Of a stretch of 64,000 nt of DNA, positions 16,982-26,751 are shown piece after piece (within the stretch, counting starts at the first letter, position 1; every line of letters starts with the position of its first letter). A model generated the notes under the pieces. That model saw nothing but the letters and a program-made list of their open reading frames with translations, had not been told where the DNA came from and searched no databases. Made by a program: the position numbers and the translations under genes. Source of the stretch: an uncultured Rhodospirillaceae bacterium (GTDB taxonomy: Bacteria > Pseudomonadota > Alphaproteobacteria > Reyranellales > Reyranellaceae). The stretch is from NCBI GenBank assembly GCA_945952105.1, contig CAMFGZ010000016.1, positions 62,001 through 126,000 on the forward strand, read 5' to 3'.

Positions 16982-18139
16982 ATGAAGCTCATCACAACGA
17001 CCGACGAGTTGGCGGCATTCTGCAAGCCCCTCGCCGATACCGAGTTTGTCGCCGTCGACACCGAGTTCATGCGTGAGCGGACCTACTGGCCCAAGCTCTG
17101 CCTGGCCCAGGTCGCCGGCCCCGATGACGCGGCCGCGATCGACACGCTGGCCGAGGGCATCGACCTCGCCCCGCTCGACGAGCTGATGCTCAACCCCAAG
17201 GTCCTCAAGGTCTTCCACGCCGCTCGCCAGGACCTCGAAATCTTCTACCTGCGCCTCCAGAAAGTGCCCGGCCCCCTGTTCGATACCCAGGTCGCCGCCA
17301 TGGTCTGCGGCCATGGCGAGGCCGCCTCCTACGAGTCGCTCGCGACCCGGCTGGCCAAGGCCAAGATCGACAAGTCGAGCCGGTTCACCGACTGGAGCCG
17401 GCGCCCGCTCAGCGAGCGCCAGATCACCTACGCCCTCTCGGACGTGACGCACCTGCGGGTGGTGTACGAGAAGCTGAAGAGGCAGCTCGACAAGACCGGC
17501 CGGTTCTCATGGATCGCCGAGGAAATGGCCGTCCTGAACGACCCGGCGACCTACCGGGCCGACCCCGAACAGGCCTGGCGCCGGCTGAAGCCGCGTGGCG
17601 CCTCGCCCCGCGTGATGGCGATCCTCAAGGAGGTCGCCGCCTGGCGCGAGCGCACCGCCCAGCGCATCGACATCCCGCGCCAGCGCCTGCTACGCGACGA
17701 ACAGCTTCTCGAGATCGCCGCCCACGCGCCGAAGTCGATCGAGGAACTGGCCGCCACGCGCGGCCTCGGCCGCGGCTTCGCCGAGGGCTGGCAGGGCCGC
17801 GAACTGATGGAAGCCATCGAGCGGGCGCGCGCCTTGCCCGAATCGGAGCTGCCGGTCCGCGACAAGTCACCCGAGCAGATCCGCGCCCCCGGCGCCATCG
17901 TCGACCTGCTGCGCACCCTGCTGCGCCTGAAGGCCGAGCAGGCCGGCGTCGCCGGCCGCCTGGTGGCCAGCGCCGACGAACTCGACCGCCTGGCCGCCGG
18001 CAAGCGCGACATCGCCGCCCTCAAGGGCTGGCGCCAGGACGTGTTCGGCGGCGACGCCGTGGACCTGATCGAAGGCCGGCTTGCCCTGGCGCTCGCGGGC
18101 GACCAGCCGAAGCTCATCAGGCTCCCCGCCGAATCTTGA
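16982..18139 (+). CDS. rnd: Ribonuclease D
   Basis: 385 residues. The DEDD exonuclease domain opens with FVAVDTEFMRERTYWPKLCLAQ (motif I, Asp and Glu), continues with VFHAARQDLEIFYL (motif II) and includes the motif III region YALSDVTHLRVVYEKL. One HRDC domain follows (residues ~205-285, AWRERTAQRIDIPRQRLLRDEQL), with a further helical HRDC-like C-terminus. It trims 3' ends of tRNA and other small RNAs. The gene is divergent from aspS (125 bases apart), and its end faces ppx. Confidence 0.94.
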   Translation: MKLITTTDELAAFCKPLADTEFVAVDTEFMRERTYWPKLCLAQVAGPDDAAAIDTLAEGIDLAPLDELMLNPKVLKVFHAARQDLEIFYLRLQKVPGPLFDTQVAAMVCGHGEAASYESLATRLAKAKIDKSSRFTDWSRRPLSERQITYALSDVTHLRVVYEKLKRQLDKTGRFSWIAEEMAVLNDPATYRADPEQAWRRLKPRGASPRVMAILKEVAAWRERTAQRIDIPRQRLLRDEQLLEIAAHAPKSIEELAATRGLGRGFAEGWQGRELMEAIERARALPESELPVRDKSPEQIRAPGAIVDLLRTLLRLKAEQAGVAGRLVASADELDRLAAGKRDIAALKGWRQDVFGGDAVDLIEGRLALALAGDQPKLIRLPAES

Positions 18140-18160
18140 ATCTCCTCGGCGGGATGATGC

Positions 18161-19666
18161 TTAGGCCGAAACAATCATCGGCCTGAGGTCGAACGCCTGC
18201 GCCGCGGTCTCGAGGCGGCGAGCCGTTACGTCGCCCAGACTTCTCTTGAGAGCCGTCGGCACCAGCAGCCGCAACTCGCGGTCGGTGCGGCGCAGCTGGA
18301 GCTGGGGCAAAAGCCCGGGCGCTCCGCCACTCAGATTGTAGGCAAGGCGCAGGCAGGCACCGAGGCGCTTGGCGTAACTGCGCGCCTTGCTGTCGGTCAG
18401 TCGCAGGGCCGTGTCGATCATCGCCGCCTTGAGGTCGCTCTTGTAGCGATAGGTGAGCGCCATCGCGAGGATCGCGCGCTCACGGTGGCTCATTCCCGGC
18501 GCCGGCAGGTGCAGCACGCGGAAATAAGCCTGGTCGGCGCGATAGTCGGGATGATCGTTCCAGGAGATGTCGCTCAGGTGGCAGGCCGCGATGCGCAGCA
18601 CCCGATCGCCCGCACTTTCGTCGGCGAAGGCCGGTGTCAGCCAGTCGAAGATTTCCTGCGGCGACAGGTCGAAGCGGCGCCAGCCGACGCCCTGCTCCTC
18701 GGCGAAGGCGATCAGCGGATGCGACGCCCGCTCCGTCTCGCTCAGCCGCGAGTAGTAGAAGCCCTCGCGCAAGCCGAACGCGGAGAAGACGACGCTCCTG
18801 GGCTTCAGCGCGACCAGCAGCTTGTCGAGCGCCAGGCAGGCGAGCGGCAGCGTGTCGACACGTCGACGCGACACGCCGGGCATCTTCTCGAGCGACTTGG
18901 CACTCTGCACGGCAATGAGCCGCGCGACGGCCCGCGCCTCGTCCGCCGAAATCTCGTACTGATGGATGATGTGCAGCGGATAGCCCGCCTGCTCCATGTG
19001 CAGACGGGCGAAAGACCGCCATGCACCGCCCACGGCGTAGAAGGTCTTGCCCTGCTCCTCGCGGAGCCAGCGCACGCCGTCGATCGAATCGGCGACGATC
19101 TTGCGCGGATCTCCCTTGCCGGAGGACATGAGGCGCAGCGGCCCGACGGGAAGCGTGCTGGATGCGCCGAGGTGCCCCTTGGACATCGACACCAATTCGA
19201 GACTGCCGCCGCCCAGATCGCCCATGACGCCATCGGCGTCGGGAATGCCGCAGATCACGCCGTAACCGGAGTAACGGGCCTCGTCCTGACCGCTCACGGT
19301 GTGCGCGACGATACCGGGACGGCTCGCGAGCTGGCGCATGAAGTCCGCACCGTCGGCGGCATCGCGCACGGCAGCGGTCGCCAGCAGGTCGAGCGACGTC
19401 ACCTTCATGTTGTGGGCAAGCGTGACGAAGCGGTCGATGTTCGCCAGCGCCATCTCGACGCCTTCGGGATTGAGACGCCCCGTGGCATCGAGACCGCGCG
19501 CCAGACCGCACAGGACCTTCTCGTTGAACACCGGCAGCGGCGCACGGCTTGCGCGCTCGTAGACGACCAGTCGGATCGAATTCGAGCCGACGTCGATGAT
19601 GCCGACGCGGCCCTTTTCGTGAGGGCTGTGCGCGGCGGAGGCGCCTGCGATCGGGTGGCCGTCCAT
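18161..19666 (-). CDS. ppx: Exopolyphosphatase (Ppx/GppA family)
   Basis: 501 residues of the ASKHA-fold Ppx/GppA phosphatases. Phosphate-loop motifs are GIIDVGSNSIRLVVYE and GDLGGGSLELV (the second P-loop), and the catalytic-Glu region is TVSGQDEARYSGYG. A C-terminal HD-like helical domain (RIAACHLSDISWNDHPDYRA) follows. It hydrolyses terminal phosphates of polyphosphate, and possibly pppGpp. It lies 86 bases downstream of ppk1 on the same strand, the usual synthesis/degradation pair. Confidence 0.93.
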   Translation of the reverse strand: MDGHPIAGASAAHSPHEKGRVGIIDVGSNSIRLVVYERASRAPLPVFNEKVLCGLARGLDATGRLNPEGVEMALANIDRFVTLAHNMKVTSLDLLATAAVRDAADGADFMRQLASRPGIVAHTVSGQDEARYSGYGVICGIPDADGVMGDLGGGSLELVSMSKGHLGASSTLPVGPLRLMSSGKGDPRKIVADSIDGVRWLREEQGKTFYAVGGAWRSFARLHMEQAGYPLHIIHQYEISADEARAVARLIAVQSAKSLEKMPGVSRRRVDTLPLACLALDKLLVALKPRSVVFSAFGLREGFYYSRLSETERASHPLIAFAEEQGVGWRRFDLSPQEIFDWLTPAFADESAGDRVLRIAACHLSDISWNDHPDYRADQAYFRVLHLPAPGMSHRERAILAMALTYRYKSDLKAAMIDTALRLTDSKARSYAKRLGACLRLAYNLSGGAPGLLPQLQLRRTDRELRLLVPTALKRSLGDVTARRLETAAQAFDLRPMIVSA

Positions 19667-19752
19667 GCGCGACCCGTCTAGCCGAAACCGCGACGGATTA
19701 CAGCGCTGGAATGGGCGCGACCCGACGCCGCTGTCCCCATCACGCGCTCACG

Positions 19753-21912
19753 TCAGGAACGGAGGACCAGTCGCGGGACCGCACCGCTCAACTTCAACGC
19801 ACTGCCGCGCCCCGAGAGCGACGGGTTCGTCATGAAATAGTGGTGCGCGATGAAGGGCTCCTTGCCGGTCTGGGGACGGTGATAGTTACCGTCTTGTGAC
19901 ATGAGCCAGCTTTGGCCATCGTCCTTCAGGTTCGCGACCATGATCTGGTCGAGGACCTGCTCGTGGACGGTCGGATTCTCCACGGGGCACAGGAGTTCGA
20001 CGCGGCGGTCGAGGTTGCGCGGCATCCAGTCGGCCGAGGACAGGAAGACCTTGGCCTGGAGCGACGGCAGAGCCTTGCCGTTGCCGAAGCAGATGATGCG
20101 CGCATGCTCCAGGAAGCGACCGACCATGCTCTTGACGCGGATATGTTCGCTGAGACCGGGCACGCCCGGCCGCAGGCAGCAGATGCCGCGCACCACGAGG
20201 TCGATCTGCACGCCGGCCTGCGACGCCGCGTACAGCCGATCGATCAGCGCTGGGTCGACCAGCGAGTTGAGTTTGGCCCAGATCGCGGCGGGCTTTCCCG
20301 TCCGGGCATTCGCGATCTCGGCATCGATCAGGCTGTAGAGGGTCGGCCGCAGAGTCACCGGCGCGAAAGCGATCTTCTCCATCTGCTCGGGCCGCGCATA
20401 GCCGGTCATATAATTGAACAGACGCGCGGCGTCGCGGCACATCGCCGGATCGCAGGTGAAGAACGACAGGTCCGTATAGATGCGCGCCGTGATCGGGTGA
20501 TAGTTGCCGGTGCCGAAATGCACATAAGTGCGGATCGACTGCGCCTCGCGACGCACCACCATCGAAACCTTGGCGTGCGTCTTCAGGTCGATGAAGCCAT
20601 AGACCACCTGCACGCCCGCGCGCTCCAGGTCGCGCGCCCAGCGGATGTTGGCTTCCTCGTCGAAGCGCGCCTTCAGCTCCACGAGCGCCGAGACGGTCTT
20701 CCCCGCTTCCGCGGCGGCGATCAGCTCTTTCACGATCGGAGAGTCGGCGCTGGTGCGGTAGAGCGTCTGCTTGATCGCCACCACGGCCGGGTCCCGCGCC
20801 GCCTGGCGCAGGAACTGCACCACGACGTCGAAGCTCTCGTAGGGATGATGGACGACGATGTCCTTGGCACGGATGGCGGCGAAGCAATCGCCGCCGAAGT
20901 CTCGGATACGCTCGGGAAAGCGCGCGTTGTAGGGCTCGAACTTCAGGTCGGCCCGGTCGTCGACGATCACCGCCTTCACGTCGACGATGTTCAGCATGCG
21001 GTCGAGATGGAAGACGTGGACGCTCTGCGTCTGCGCCGGCACTTCGAGCTGGTCGAACAGGAAGTCGCGCAGCTCGGCGGGCATCGCGCTGTTGACGGAG
21101 ATCGAGATCAGGTCGCCGCGGCGCCGGCGCTTCAGCGCGCTCTCGTAAAGCAGCACCAGGTCCTCGGCCTCCTCGTTGATCTCGACGTCGCTGTCGCGGA
21201 TCAGGCGGAAGAAGGCGCGCTCGATCACCTCGTAACCAGGGAACAGGCGCGGCAGGTAGATGTCGATCAGGTCTTCCAAGGGCAGGAAGCGGATGTCGCT
21301 GCCCGGCAGCCGCACGAAGCGGTCGACCTGCGGCGGCAGCGGCAGCAGCGCCATCAGGGGACGGCGATCGTCGCGCCGCTGCAGTTTCAGGATGGCCGAG
21401 AAGCCGCCGTTGGGGATGAAGGGAAACGGATGCGCCGGATCGATCGCGAGCGGCGTCAGGATCGGGAAGACCTGGTCGATGAAATAGGCATCGAGCCACG
21501 TGCGCTCCGCCTCGGTGAGTTCGCCCGAATCGAGTACCGCGATGCCCGCTTCGCGCAGGTCGTCCTGAAGGGCGGCCCAGACGTCCTGCTGCTGCGCCAT
21601 CAGGATGGAGACGCGATCGAGGATAGCCGCGAGCTGCTCGGCCGGCGTCAGCCCGTCGTCGCTGAGCAGGGTCGAGCGGGTCTGCAGCATGTCGACGAGG
21701 CCGGCGACGCGCACCATGTAGAATTCATCGAGATTGGCCGCCGAGATCGACAGGAATCGCACCCGTTCCAGCAGCGGATGGCGCTTGTTCGTCGCTTCCT
21801 CGAGGACCCGCGTGTTGAACGCCAGCCACGACAGTTCCCGATTGATGAAGCGCCGGGGACTGTCGGGTGTTATTTCGAGCGAAGCCGGATCGGTGGAGCT
21901 GAGCGCGTCCAT
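19753..21912 (-). CDS. ppk1: Polyphosphate kinase 1
   Basis: 719 residues, full length for Ppk1. The N-domain starts with [20 protein letters not shown], followed by the helical head domain. The phosphohistidine region is [22 protein letters not shown], and an earlier segment, [22 protein letters not shown], is the conserved stretch of the first catalytic domain. It makes polyphosphate from ATP at the membrane face. It pairs with the downstream ppx gene. A 111-base gap separates it from the divergent phosphatase gene at 22024. Confidence 0.95.
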   Translation of the reverse strand: MDALSSTDPASLEITPDSPRRFINRELSWLAFNTRVLEEATNKRHPLLERVRFLSISAANLDEFYMVRVAGLVDMLQTRSTLLSDDGLTPAEQLAAILDRVSILMAQQQDVWAALQDDLREAGIAVLDSGELTEAERTWLDAYFIDQVFPILTPLAIDPAHPFPFIPNGGFSAILKLQRRDDRRPLMALLPLPPQVDRFVRLPGSDIRFLPLEDLIDIYLPRLFPGYEVIERAFFRLIRDSDVEINEEAEDLVLLYESALKRRRRGDLISISVNSAMPAELRDFLFDQLEVPAQTQSVHVFHLDRMLNIVDVKAVIVDDRADLKFEPYNARFPERIRDFGGDCFAAIRAKDIVVHHPYESFDVVVQFLRQAARDPAVVAIKQTLYRTSADSPIVKELIAAAEAGKTVSALVELKARFDEEANIRWARDLERAGVQVVYGFIDLKTHAKVSMVVRREAQSIRTYVHFGTGNYHPITARIYTDLSFFTCDPAMCRDAARLFNYMTGYARPEQMEKIAFAPVTLRPTLYSLIDAEIANARTGKPAAIWAKLNSLVDPALIDRLYAASQAGVQIDLVVRGICCLRPGVPGLSEHIRVKSMVGRFLEHARIICFGNGKALPSLQAKVFLSSADWMPRNLDRRVELLCPVENPTVHEQVLDQIMVANLKDDGQSWLMSQDGNYHRPQTGKEPFIAHHYFMTNPSLSGRGSALKLSGAVPRLVLRS

Positions 21913-22023
21913 GTGGACCCCTGAGGGGCACTCTCCCTGAAATTATGCACAGGAACGGTACCGCCTCTACATGACCATGTCATGGCTTTTAACTAAGCCA
22001 TTGTTCCAACTAGGTTTATTCAA

Positions 22024-22557
22024 ATGTCCGGCGCGAAGACCATTCTCCTCCTGCGACATGCAAAATCGGCGTGGGATACAGCTCACAAGATCGATCACGA
22101 TCGGCCGCTGAACCGGCGTGGCGAACGCGCGGCCAAGGCCATGGCCGACCACATTGCCGCCCACGCCCCTCGCCCCGACCTCATCCTGTGCTCCACTGCC
22201 ACGCGGACTCGCCAGACCCTGATGCCGCTCGAAAAGTCTCTCGGGAGTCCCGTGCCGCGCACACTGCTGGAGAAAGGTCTCTATCTCGCGTCCGAGGATG
22301 AGTTGCTGGAGCGCTTGCAGGCTGTGCCGGAAGACACGACGACGGTGCTGCTGATCGGGCACAACGACGGCATCGGCGAACTCGCGGCCGCCCTGCCTGG
22401 CCAGGGAAAGCCGGAGGCGCTGGAGCTGCTCAGGAACAAGTATCCGACAGGCGCCCTCTCGATCCTGCGGCTCGCCCCGGGTCCCTGGATCGATCTCGCC
22501 CCCGGGACCTGCGAACTCCTGGCCTTCGTCCGGCCGCGCGACTTCGACTCGCGCTGA
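22024..22557 (+). CDS. SixA-like histidine phosphatase
   Basis: 177 residues of the histidine-phosphatase (phosphoglycerate mutase) superfamily, in the short SixA branch. The catalytic RHG motif is LLLRHAKSAWD, with RHA as is usual for SixA. A second conserved Arg lies in CSTATRTRQT, and the second His in VLLIGHNDGIGELAAAL. E. coli SixA removes phosphate from phosphohistidine of ArcB; the partner here is unknown. It is a single gene between ppk1 (divergent) and an SDR gene (convergent, four bases apart). Confidence 0.88.
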   Translation: MSGAKTILLLRHAKSAWDTAHKIDHDRPLNRRGERAAKAMADHIAAHAPRPDLILCSTATRTRQTLMPLEKSLGSPVPRTLLEKGLYLASEDELLERLQAVPEDTTTVLLIGHNDGIGELAAALPGQGKPEALELLRNKYPTGALSILRLAPGPWIDLAPGTCELLAFVRPRDFDSR

Positions 22558-22561
22558 GGCC

Positions 22562-23341
22562 TCAGTAGGTGCCGGGGTACTGGCCGCCATCCATCAGGAT
22601 GTTCTGGCCGGTCATGTAGCCGGCGTGAACGCTGCACAGGAAAGCGCACATCATGCCGAACTCCTCGGCTGTGCCGAAGCGGCCGGCCGGGTGCGCCTTG
22701 GCTGCCGCCGCATATTCGTCCTCGAAGCTGCGGCCAGCTTTTGCCGCGCGGGCCTTGGTCGTGCCGCGCAGGCGGTCGGTATCGAACGGGCCCGGCAGGA
22801 GACCGTTGATCGTCACGCCGTGACGGATCGTGGTACGGGCGACGCCGGCCACGAAGCCGGTGAGGCCCGAGCGCGCGCCGTTGCTGAGGCCGAGGATGTC
22901 GATCGGTGCCTTCACCGAGCTCGACGTGATGTTCACGATGCGTCCGAAGCCACGCTTCATCATGCCGTCGACGCTCGCCTTGATGAACTCGATGGGCGTC
23001 AGCATGTTGGCATCGATCGCCTTGATCCAGTCATCGCGGTTCCAGTCGCGGAAATTGCCCGGCGGCGGGCCGCCCGCGTTGTTGACGATGATGTCGGGCT
23101 CGGGACATGCGGCCAGCACCTGCTTGCGGCCGTCATCGGTGGTGACGTCGACGGCGACCGCCGTGACCTTTACGCCATACTTCTTGCGGATCTCCTCCGC
23201 CGTCGCGTCGAGCTCCGACTTGGTGCGTGCATTGATGACCAGGTCGACGCCCTCGCCCGCCAGCGCCATCGCGCAGCCCTTGCCCAGTCCCTTGCTCGCC
23301 GCACAGACGATGGCCTTGCGGCCCTTGATGCCCATATCCAT
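22562..23341 (-). CDS. Short-chain dehydrogenase/reductase with atypical active site
   Basis: 259 residues with the SDR Rossmann fold. The cofactor loop is AASKGLGKGCA, NNAGGPPPG is the NNAG motif, and the catalytic Ser falls in NITSSSVKAP (Ser140). The YxxxK dyad is missing: thirteen residues after Ser140 the sequence reads SNGAR, giving Ser153 for Tyr and Arg157 for Lys, verified from the codons. The C-terminus (GYMTGQNILMDGGQYPGTY) is normal. It may be a non-canonical or non-catalytic SDR. It is followed by a DUF2147 gene upstream on the same strand, 15 bases away. Confidence 0.87.
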   Translation of the reverse strand: MDMGIKGRKAIVCAASKGLGKGCAMALAGEGVDLVINARTKSELDATAEEIRKKYGVKVTAVAVDVTTDDGRKQVLAACPEPDIIVNNAGGPPPGNFRDWNRDDWIKAIDANMLTPIEFIKASVDGMMKRGFGRIVNITSSSVKAPIDILGLSNGARSGLTGFVAGVARTTIRHGVTINGLLPGPFDTDRLRGTTKARAAKAGRSFEDEYAAAAKAHPAGRFGTAEEFGMMCAFLCSVHAGYMTGQNILMDGGQYPGTY

Positions 23342-23356
23342 TTGCGTTTCCTTTTT

Positions 23357-23818
23357 TTAATTCACGCGCGTCCACAGTTGCGTCTTGCCGAACATCGGCG
23401 TGCCGACGAACCCGCGCAACCGCAGCTTCCCGTCGGGTTGCAAGCTGATGTTGGCGCTGTAGGTCTTGCCGTCCTCGCCGTTGTAGACCTTGCCGTCCTC
23501 GAACGTGTTGGGCTCGTTGGACTTCTTGAAGCCCCAGATCAGCGGCATGCCGATCACCTTGCGCGTGCGCAGCGACGCGTTCTCGTTGCGATAGTCGGTG
23601 GCGGCATCGGGCGCGACCGGGGCACCGTCCGGCCCCTTGGGATTGATCAGGTTCGAAACGAAGCCGCAGATCGGGCCGCTGACGGCATCGGGACAAGGAC
23701 CGATCTTGATCTGGGCCACGCCCGATTCCGAGAGCCAGGTGCCCATCACGGTTCCCTGCTGCGCCGAGGCCGCCGACGCCACGAGGCTGAGCGCCAGGGC
23801 CGTCACAACAGTCTTCAT
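23357..23818 (-). CDS. DUF2147 secreted protein
   Basis: 153 residues with a signal peptide (MKTVVTALALSLVASAASAQ) and a lipocalin-like DUF2147 domain: VMGTWLSESGVAQIKIGPC, VIGMPLIWGFKKSN, KVYNGEDGKTYSANISLQPDGKLRLRGFVG and a terminal LWTRV. Family members are periplasmic and of unknown function; a Cys pair (GPCPDAVSGPICG) may form a disulfide. It is in a possible operon with the SDR gene and starts 13 bases after the end of the Hda-like gene. Confidence 0.88.
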   Translation of the reverse strand: MKTVVTALALSLVASAASAQQGTVMGTWLSESGVAQIKIGPCPDAVSGPICGFVSNLINPKGPDGAPVAPDAATDYRNENASLRTRKVIGMPLIWGFKKSNEPNTFEDGKVYNGEDGKTYSANISLQPDGKLRLRGFVGTPMFGKTQLWTRVN

Positions 23819-23831
23819 GGTCTTCTCCTTT

Positions 23832-24527
23832 TCACGATCCGCCGGCGAGATCCGCCAGCACGTCCGCCGCCAGGCGACGATCGATCTCGCGCCGTTCCAT
23901 CAGCCCTCGCCGGTCGAGCGCCGCAACGACACGCCGCGCCGCCTCCGCCGACCGCTCCATGTGCGAGACGAGATACTGCACGACCCCCGCGCCCGCGTGC
24001 AATTGCCTGTCGGCGAGCTGCTTCAGGATGATCGACCCCAGCAGCTCGTCGTCGGGCGGCGACACCGCGACCGCCGGCGCCGCGCGCAGGCGCGAGGCGA
24101 GATCCGGCAGGGCGATGGACCAGCGCGCCGGCGGCTCCGGCGAAACGAGCAGCAGGAACCCGCGCCGCTCGCGCATGAGATTGTAGAGATGGAAGAGCCC
24201 GCGCTCGGGCGCCCGCTCCGCCTGCTCGATCACGATCGCCGGCGAGGCCGCAGCGAGGTCCGTGAGATCGGCGACGCTCTTTCCGTCGAGATCGCCGCCC
24301 GACATGACGGTCGCGCCGCTGCGCGCTGCCCAGATGCGGCCGAGATGGGTCTTGCCGCAGCCCGTCGGGCCGTTCAGCGCCAAGGCCGGCGCCGGCCAGT
24401 CCGGCCAGCGCTCGATCCAGGCCAGCGCCTCGCGATTACCGTCGGCCACCACGAAGTCCTCCCGCGTGTAGGTTGGCGGGGGAAGCGCGAGTTCCAGGGT
24501 GAGCTGGTTGGGCAACGGCCGGCTCAA
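23832..24527 (-). CDS. DnaA-like regulatory ATPase (HdaA/Hda-type)
   Basis: About 231 residues related to the DnaA AAA+ domain. A short N-terminal clamp-binding-like segment (QLTLELAL) precedes FVVADGNREALAWIERWPDWP, the Walker A motif is GPTGCGKTHLGRIW, and sensor regions are LPDLASRLRAAPAVAV and MERSAEAARRVVAALDR. There is no DNA-binding domain IV, as expected for Hda, which with the sliding clamp switches DnaA to its ADP form. No ATG precedes the conserved start. A TTG at 24527 overlaps the upstream stop (TTGA) and is my choice; a TTG at 24515 is the alternative. Confidence 0.85.
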   Translation of the reverse strand: MSRPLPNQLTLELALPPPTYTREDFVVADGNREALAWIERWPDWPAPALALNGPTGCGKTHLGRIWAARSGATVMSGGDLDGKSVADLTDLAAASPAIVIEQAERAPERGLFHLYNLMRERRGFLLLVSPEPPARWSIALPDLASRLRAAPAVAVSPPDDELLGSIILKQLADRQLHAGAGVVQYLVSHMERSAEAARRVVAALDRRGLMERREIDRRLAADVLADLAGGS

Positions 24528-25606
24528 CCGTGTGTGCTGCCGCGATAGAGGTCGCTCTCGCGGTAGCGCGCCAGAAGGTGCCGTACGATCACGCCGAGAA
24601 CCGCGGCGACCGGAACGGCGATGAGCACGCCGGTGAACCCGAACAGCGACCCACCGGCCAGCAGCGCGAACATGATCCACACAGGATGCAGGCCGACCCT
24701 GTCGCCGACCAGCTTGGGCGAGAGGAAATTGCCTTCCAGCATCTGCCCGACGAGGAACACAGCCGCGACCTTGACGACCCCCATCCAGTCCGGCGGGAAC
24801 TGTGCCAGCGCCATGCCGAGCGCCATGACCGCGCCTACGAAGGTGCCGACGAAGGGAATGAACGAGATAGCGCCCGCAATCAGGCCGATGACAAGTCCGA
24901 ACTGCAGTCCCACCAGCGTCAGGCCGATGCCGTAGAAAGTCCCCAGCGCGACGCAGACCAGCGCCTGGCCGCGCAGATAGCCCGCGATCGCGGCGTTCGA
25001 TTCGCGCGTCAGCTCGCGGATCGTGTCGGCGTGATCGAGCGGCAGGGCGCTGTCGATCGCCGCCAGCACCTTCTCCCAGTCCCGCAGCAGGTAGAACGTC
25101 ACCACCGGCGTGATGAACAGAAGGCCCAGCAGGTTTATGAGCGCAAAGCCACTCTGGGCGACGGCGCCGGCAACGCCACCGGCGACAGCGAGGCCCTTTC
25201 CGGCCCACTGCGTCGCCTCGGCCTGCAGGTCGTGCAAGCTGGGCGGATCGAACCCCAGCCTGTCGCGCAACGGTTCGATGAACGGCTGGATCTGGCCGAT
25301 CGCCTTGACGATGTATTCGGGCGCGCTGGTGATCAGCTTCTGTATCTGCCCGAACAGCGGCGGCAGGATCGCCATCACCACGCCGACGCAGACGACGACC
25401 GCCAGGATCGTGACGAGAGTCGTCGCCATGGTACGCGACATCCGCGCCCGCTGCAGCCGCGCGACGACCGGGTCGAGGAAATACGCGACCACCATGCCGA
25501 CGACGAAGGGCAACAGGATGTCGTTCAGCAACCACATCAGGCCCAGGAAGATCGCGGCCGCCGCGGCCCAGAAGATCCAGCGCCCCACCGTGAGGGTTTG
25601 CCCCAT
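24524..25606 (-). CDS. AI-2E/PerM-family membrane transporter
   Basis: 360 residues with about eight hydrophobic segments. It opens with a helical pair (IFWAAAAAIFLGLMWLLNDILLPFVVGMVVAYFLDPVV), has a long soluble loop near residues 90-140, and contains the family signature FIPFVGTFVGAVMALGMAL. The C-terminus ends in a polar tail. PerM-type proteins export small molecules or support permeation, and the exact substrate is unsettled. It is placed between a DUF2066 gene and the Hda-like gene, an order seen in many alphaproteobacteria next to purM. Confidence 0.9.
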   Translation of the reverse strand: MGQTLTVGRWIFWAAAAAIFLGLMWLLNDILLPFVVGMVVAYFLDPVVARLQRARMSRTMATTLVTILAVVVCVGVVMAILPPLFGQIQKLITSAPEYIVKAIGQIQPFIEPLRDRLGFDPPSLHDLQAEATQWAGKGLAVAGGVAGAVAQSGFALINLLGLLFITPVVTFYLLRDWEKVLAAIDSALPLDHADTIRELTRESNAAIAGYLRGQALVCVALGTFYGIGLTLVGLQFGLVIGLIAGAISFIPFVGTFVGAVMALGMALAQFPPDWMGVVKVAAVFLVGQMLEGNFLSPKLVGDRVGLHPVWIMFALLAGGSLFGFTGVLIAVPVAAVLGVIVRHLLARYRESDLYRGSTHG

Positions 25607-25629
25607 AAATCAGACTCCCCGATGCGCGC

Positions 25630-26706
25630 CTAACGCGCCTGCAATTGCCACTGTCCCGCCTCCTGGGACAGGCTGAGGCCGGCCTGGGCCAGCGTACGCT
25701 GCAGTTCCTCGGTCGTGCCGAAATAATCGAGCTTCAAGTCGGCGCGATCGGCTTCCAGCGTCTTCACCGTCACCGACTTCACGGCCGGGATGGCGCCGAG
25801 GCGCTGCCGCACCTGCACCCAGTCGCCGAGTGCCCGGATCGGCACGATCACGTCGAGCGAGTCCTGCGAGTCGCGCCGCACGGTGCCGATACTGCGCCAA
25901 TCCTGGTCGGCCTTCGCATGGATCGACCTCACCGCCGCGGGCAGGTCCGCCGCACTCGCGACCGGCATGCGCGGAATCTCGCTGCGGGCTCCCGTCTGCG
26001 TGTCGTAACGCATGCCGCCGACCGTGAGGCCGCCGCCGTTCTTGTCTCCGTCTACCGTGGCCACGATGATCGTGGGCGCCCGATACCGCTCGTTGAGTCG
26101 CGCCAGGGCAGAGACGTCACCGACATAGGCCTGCTCGGCCGAGAGCGCGCCCTGATCCGTGGGATCGCCACGCAGCAGCGTGACCGGCACCGCGCTGCCC
26201 GCGCTGTCCAGTTGCTGCCAGGCCTCGCGCCAGGCGTTCCGGTCGTTCAACGGCTCGACGCCAGCCGGACCTTTCCACAGGGGGATCACCAGGGCCGGCC
26301 GGGGCACGGTCTCGACGATCCTCGCGCCGGCGCCGCCCAGGTACGATTTCACCGCATCCGGCGCAAAAACGACGTTCAGCGTGGCGATGTAGCGGCCCGG
26401 CGCCGAGCGCTCGCGCACGAATTCGACGCCACGCACCATGTTCTCGAGTTGCGCCTCGTCAATCTGCGGCAGCCGCGCACGATCTTCCGCCGACACAAGG
26501 CGGGCCACGAGCAGGCCCAGTGCCTTGCGCCGGGCTTCGCGAATTCCCTGTTGGCGCGCCTGCACGGCATCCGCACCGGTGACGTCGACCTCCACGCCCG
26601 TGACGTCGTATCCGGTCCCTCCGGGAGACTGCGCCGACGCCACGTGGGCGAGGAGGACCGCCAGGAGCGCGGCAGCAATCGTGGAAAAGACGCGGCCTAT
26701 CGGCAT
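25630..26706 (-). CDS. DUF2066 secreted protein
   Basis: 358 residues with a signal peptide ([24 protein letters not shown]). Then [31 protein letters not shown], the conserved DUF2066 N-terminal repeat, and [27 protein letters not shown], the hallmark mid segment. The C-terminal third looks like paired alpha-beta repeats ([15 protein letters not shown]). Function unknown; periplasmic. It is divergent from purM with a 45-base gap and upstream of the PerM-like gene, in the conserved alphaproteobacterial neighbourhood. Confidence 0.88.
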   Translation of the reverse strand: MPIGRVFSTIAAALLAVLLAHVASAQSPGGTGYDVTGVEVDVTGADAVQARQQGIREARRKALGLLVARLVSAEDRARLPQIDEAQLENMVRGVEFVRERSAPGRYIATLNVVFAPDAVKSYLGGAGARIVETVPRPALVIPLWKGPAGVEPLNDRNAWREAWQQLDSAGSAVPVTLLRGDPTDQGALSAEQAYVGDVSALARLNERYRAPTIIVATVDGDKNGGGLTVGGMRYDTQTGARSEIPRMPVASAADLPAAVRSIHAKADQDWRSIGTVRRDSQDSLDVIVPIRALGDWVQVRQRLGAIPAVKSVTVKTLEADRADLKLDYFGTTEELQRTLAQAGLSLSQEAGQWQLQAR

Positions 26707-26751
26707 TGCGGGGGTCCGGTTTTTAGTTATGTTCGCGGCGACCTATCTAGC

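Noticed and set aside
19912-21924. 670-codon plus-strand open frame
   Set aside because: Antisense shadow of ppk1; no domain or motif in the translation.
22556-22563. Palindrome GAGGCCTC at the junction of two convergent genes
   Set aside because: Eight bases only; no loop or T-run, so not credible as a terminator.
25645-26751. Long in-frame N-terminal extension of purM
   Set aside because: The extension is antisense to DUF2066; PurM homology begins only after the ATG at 26752.
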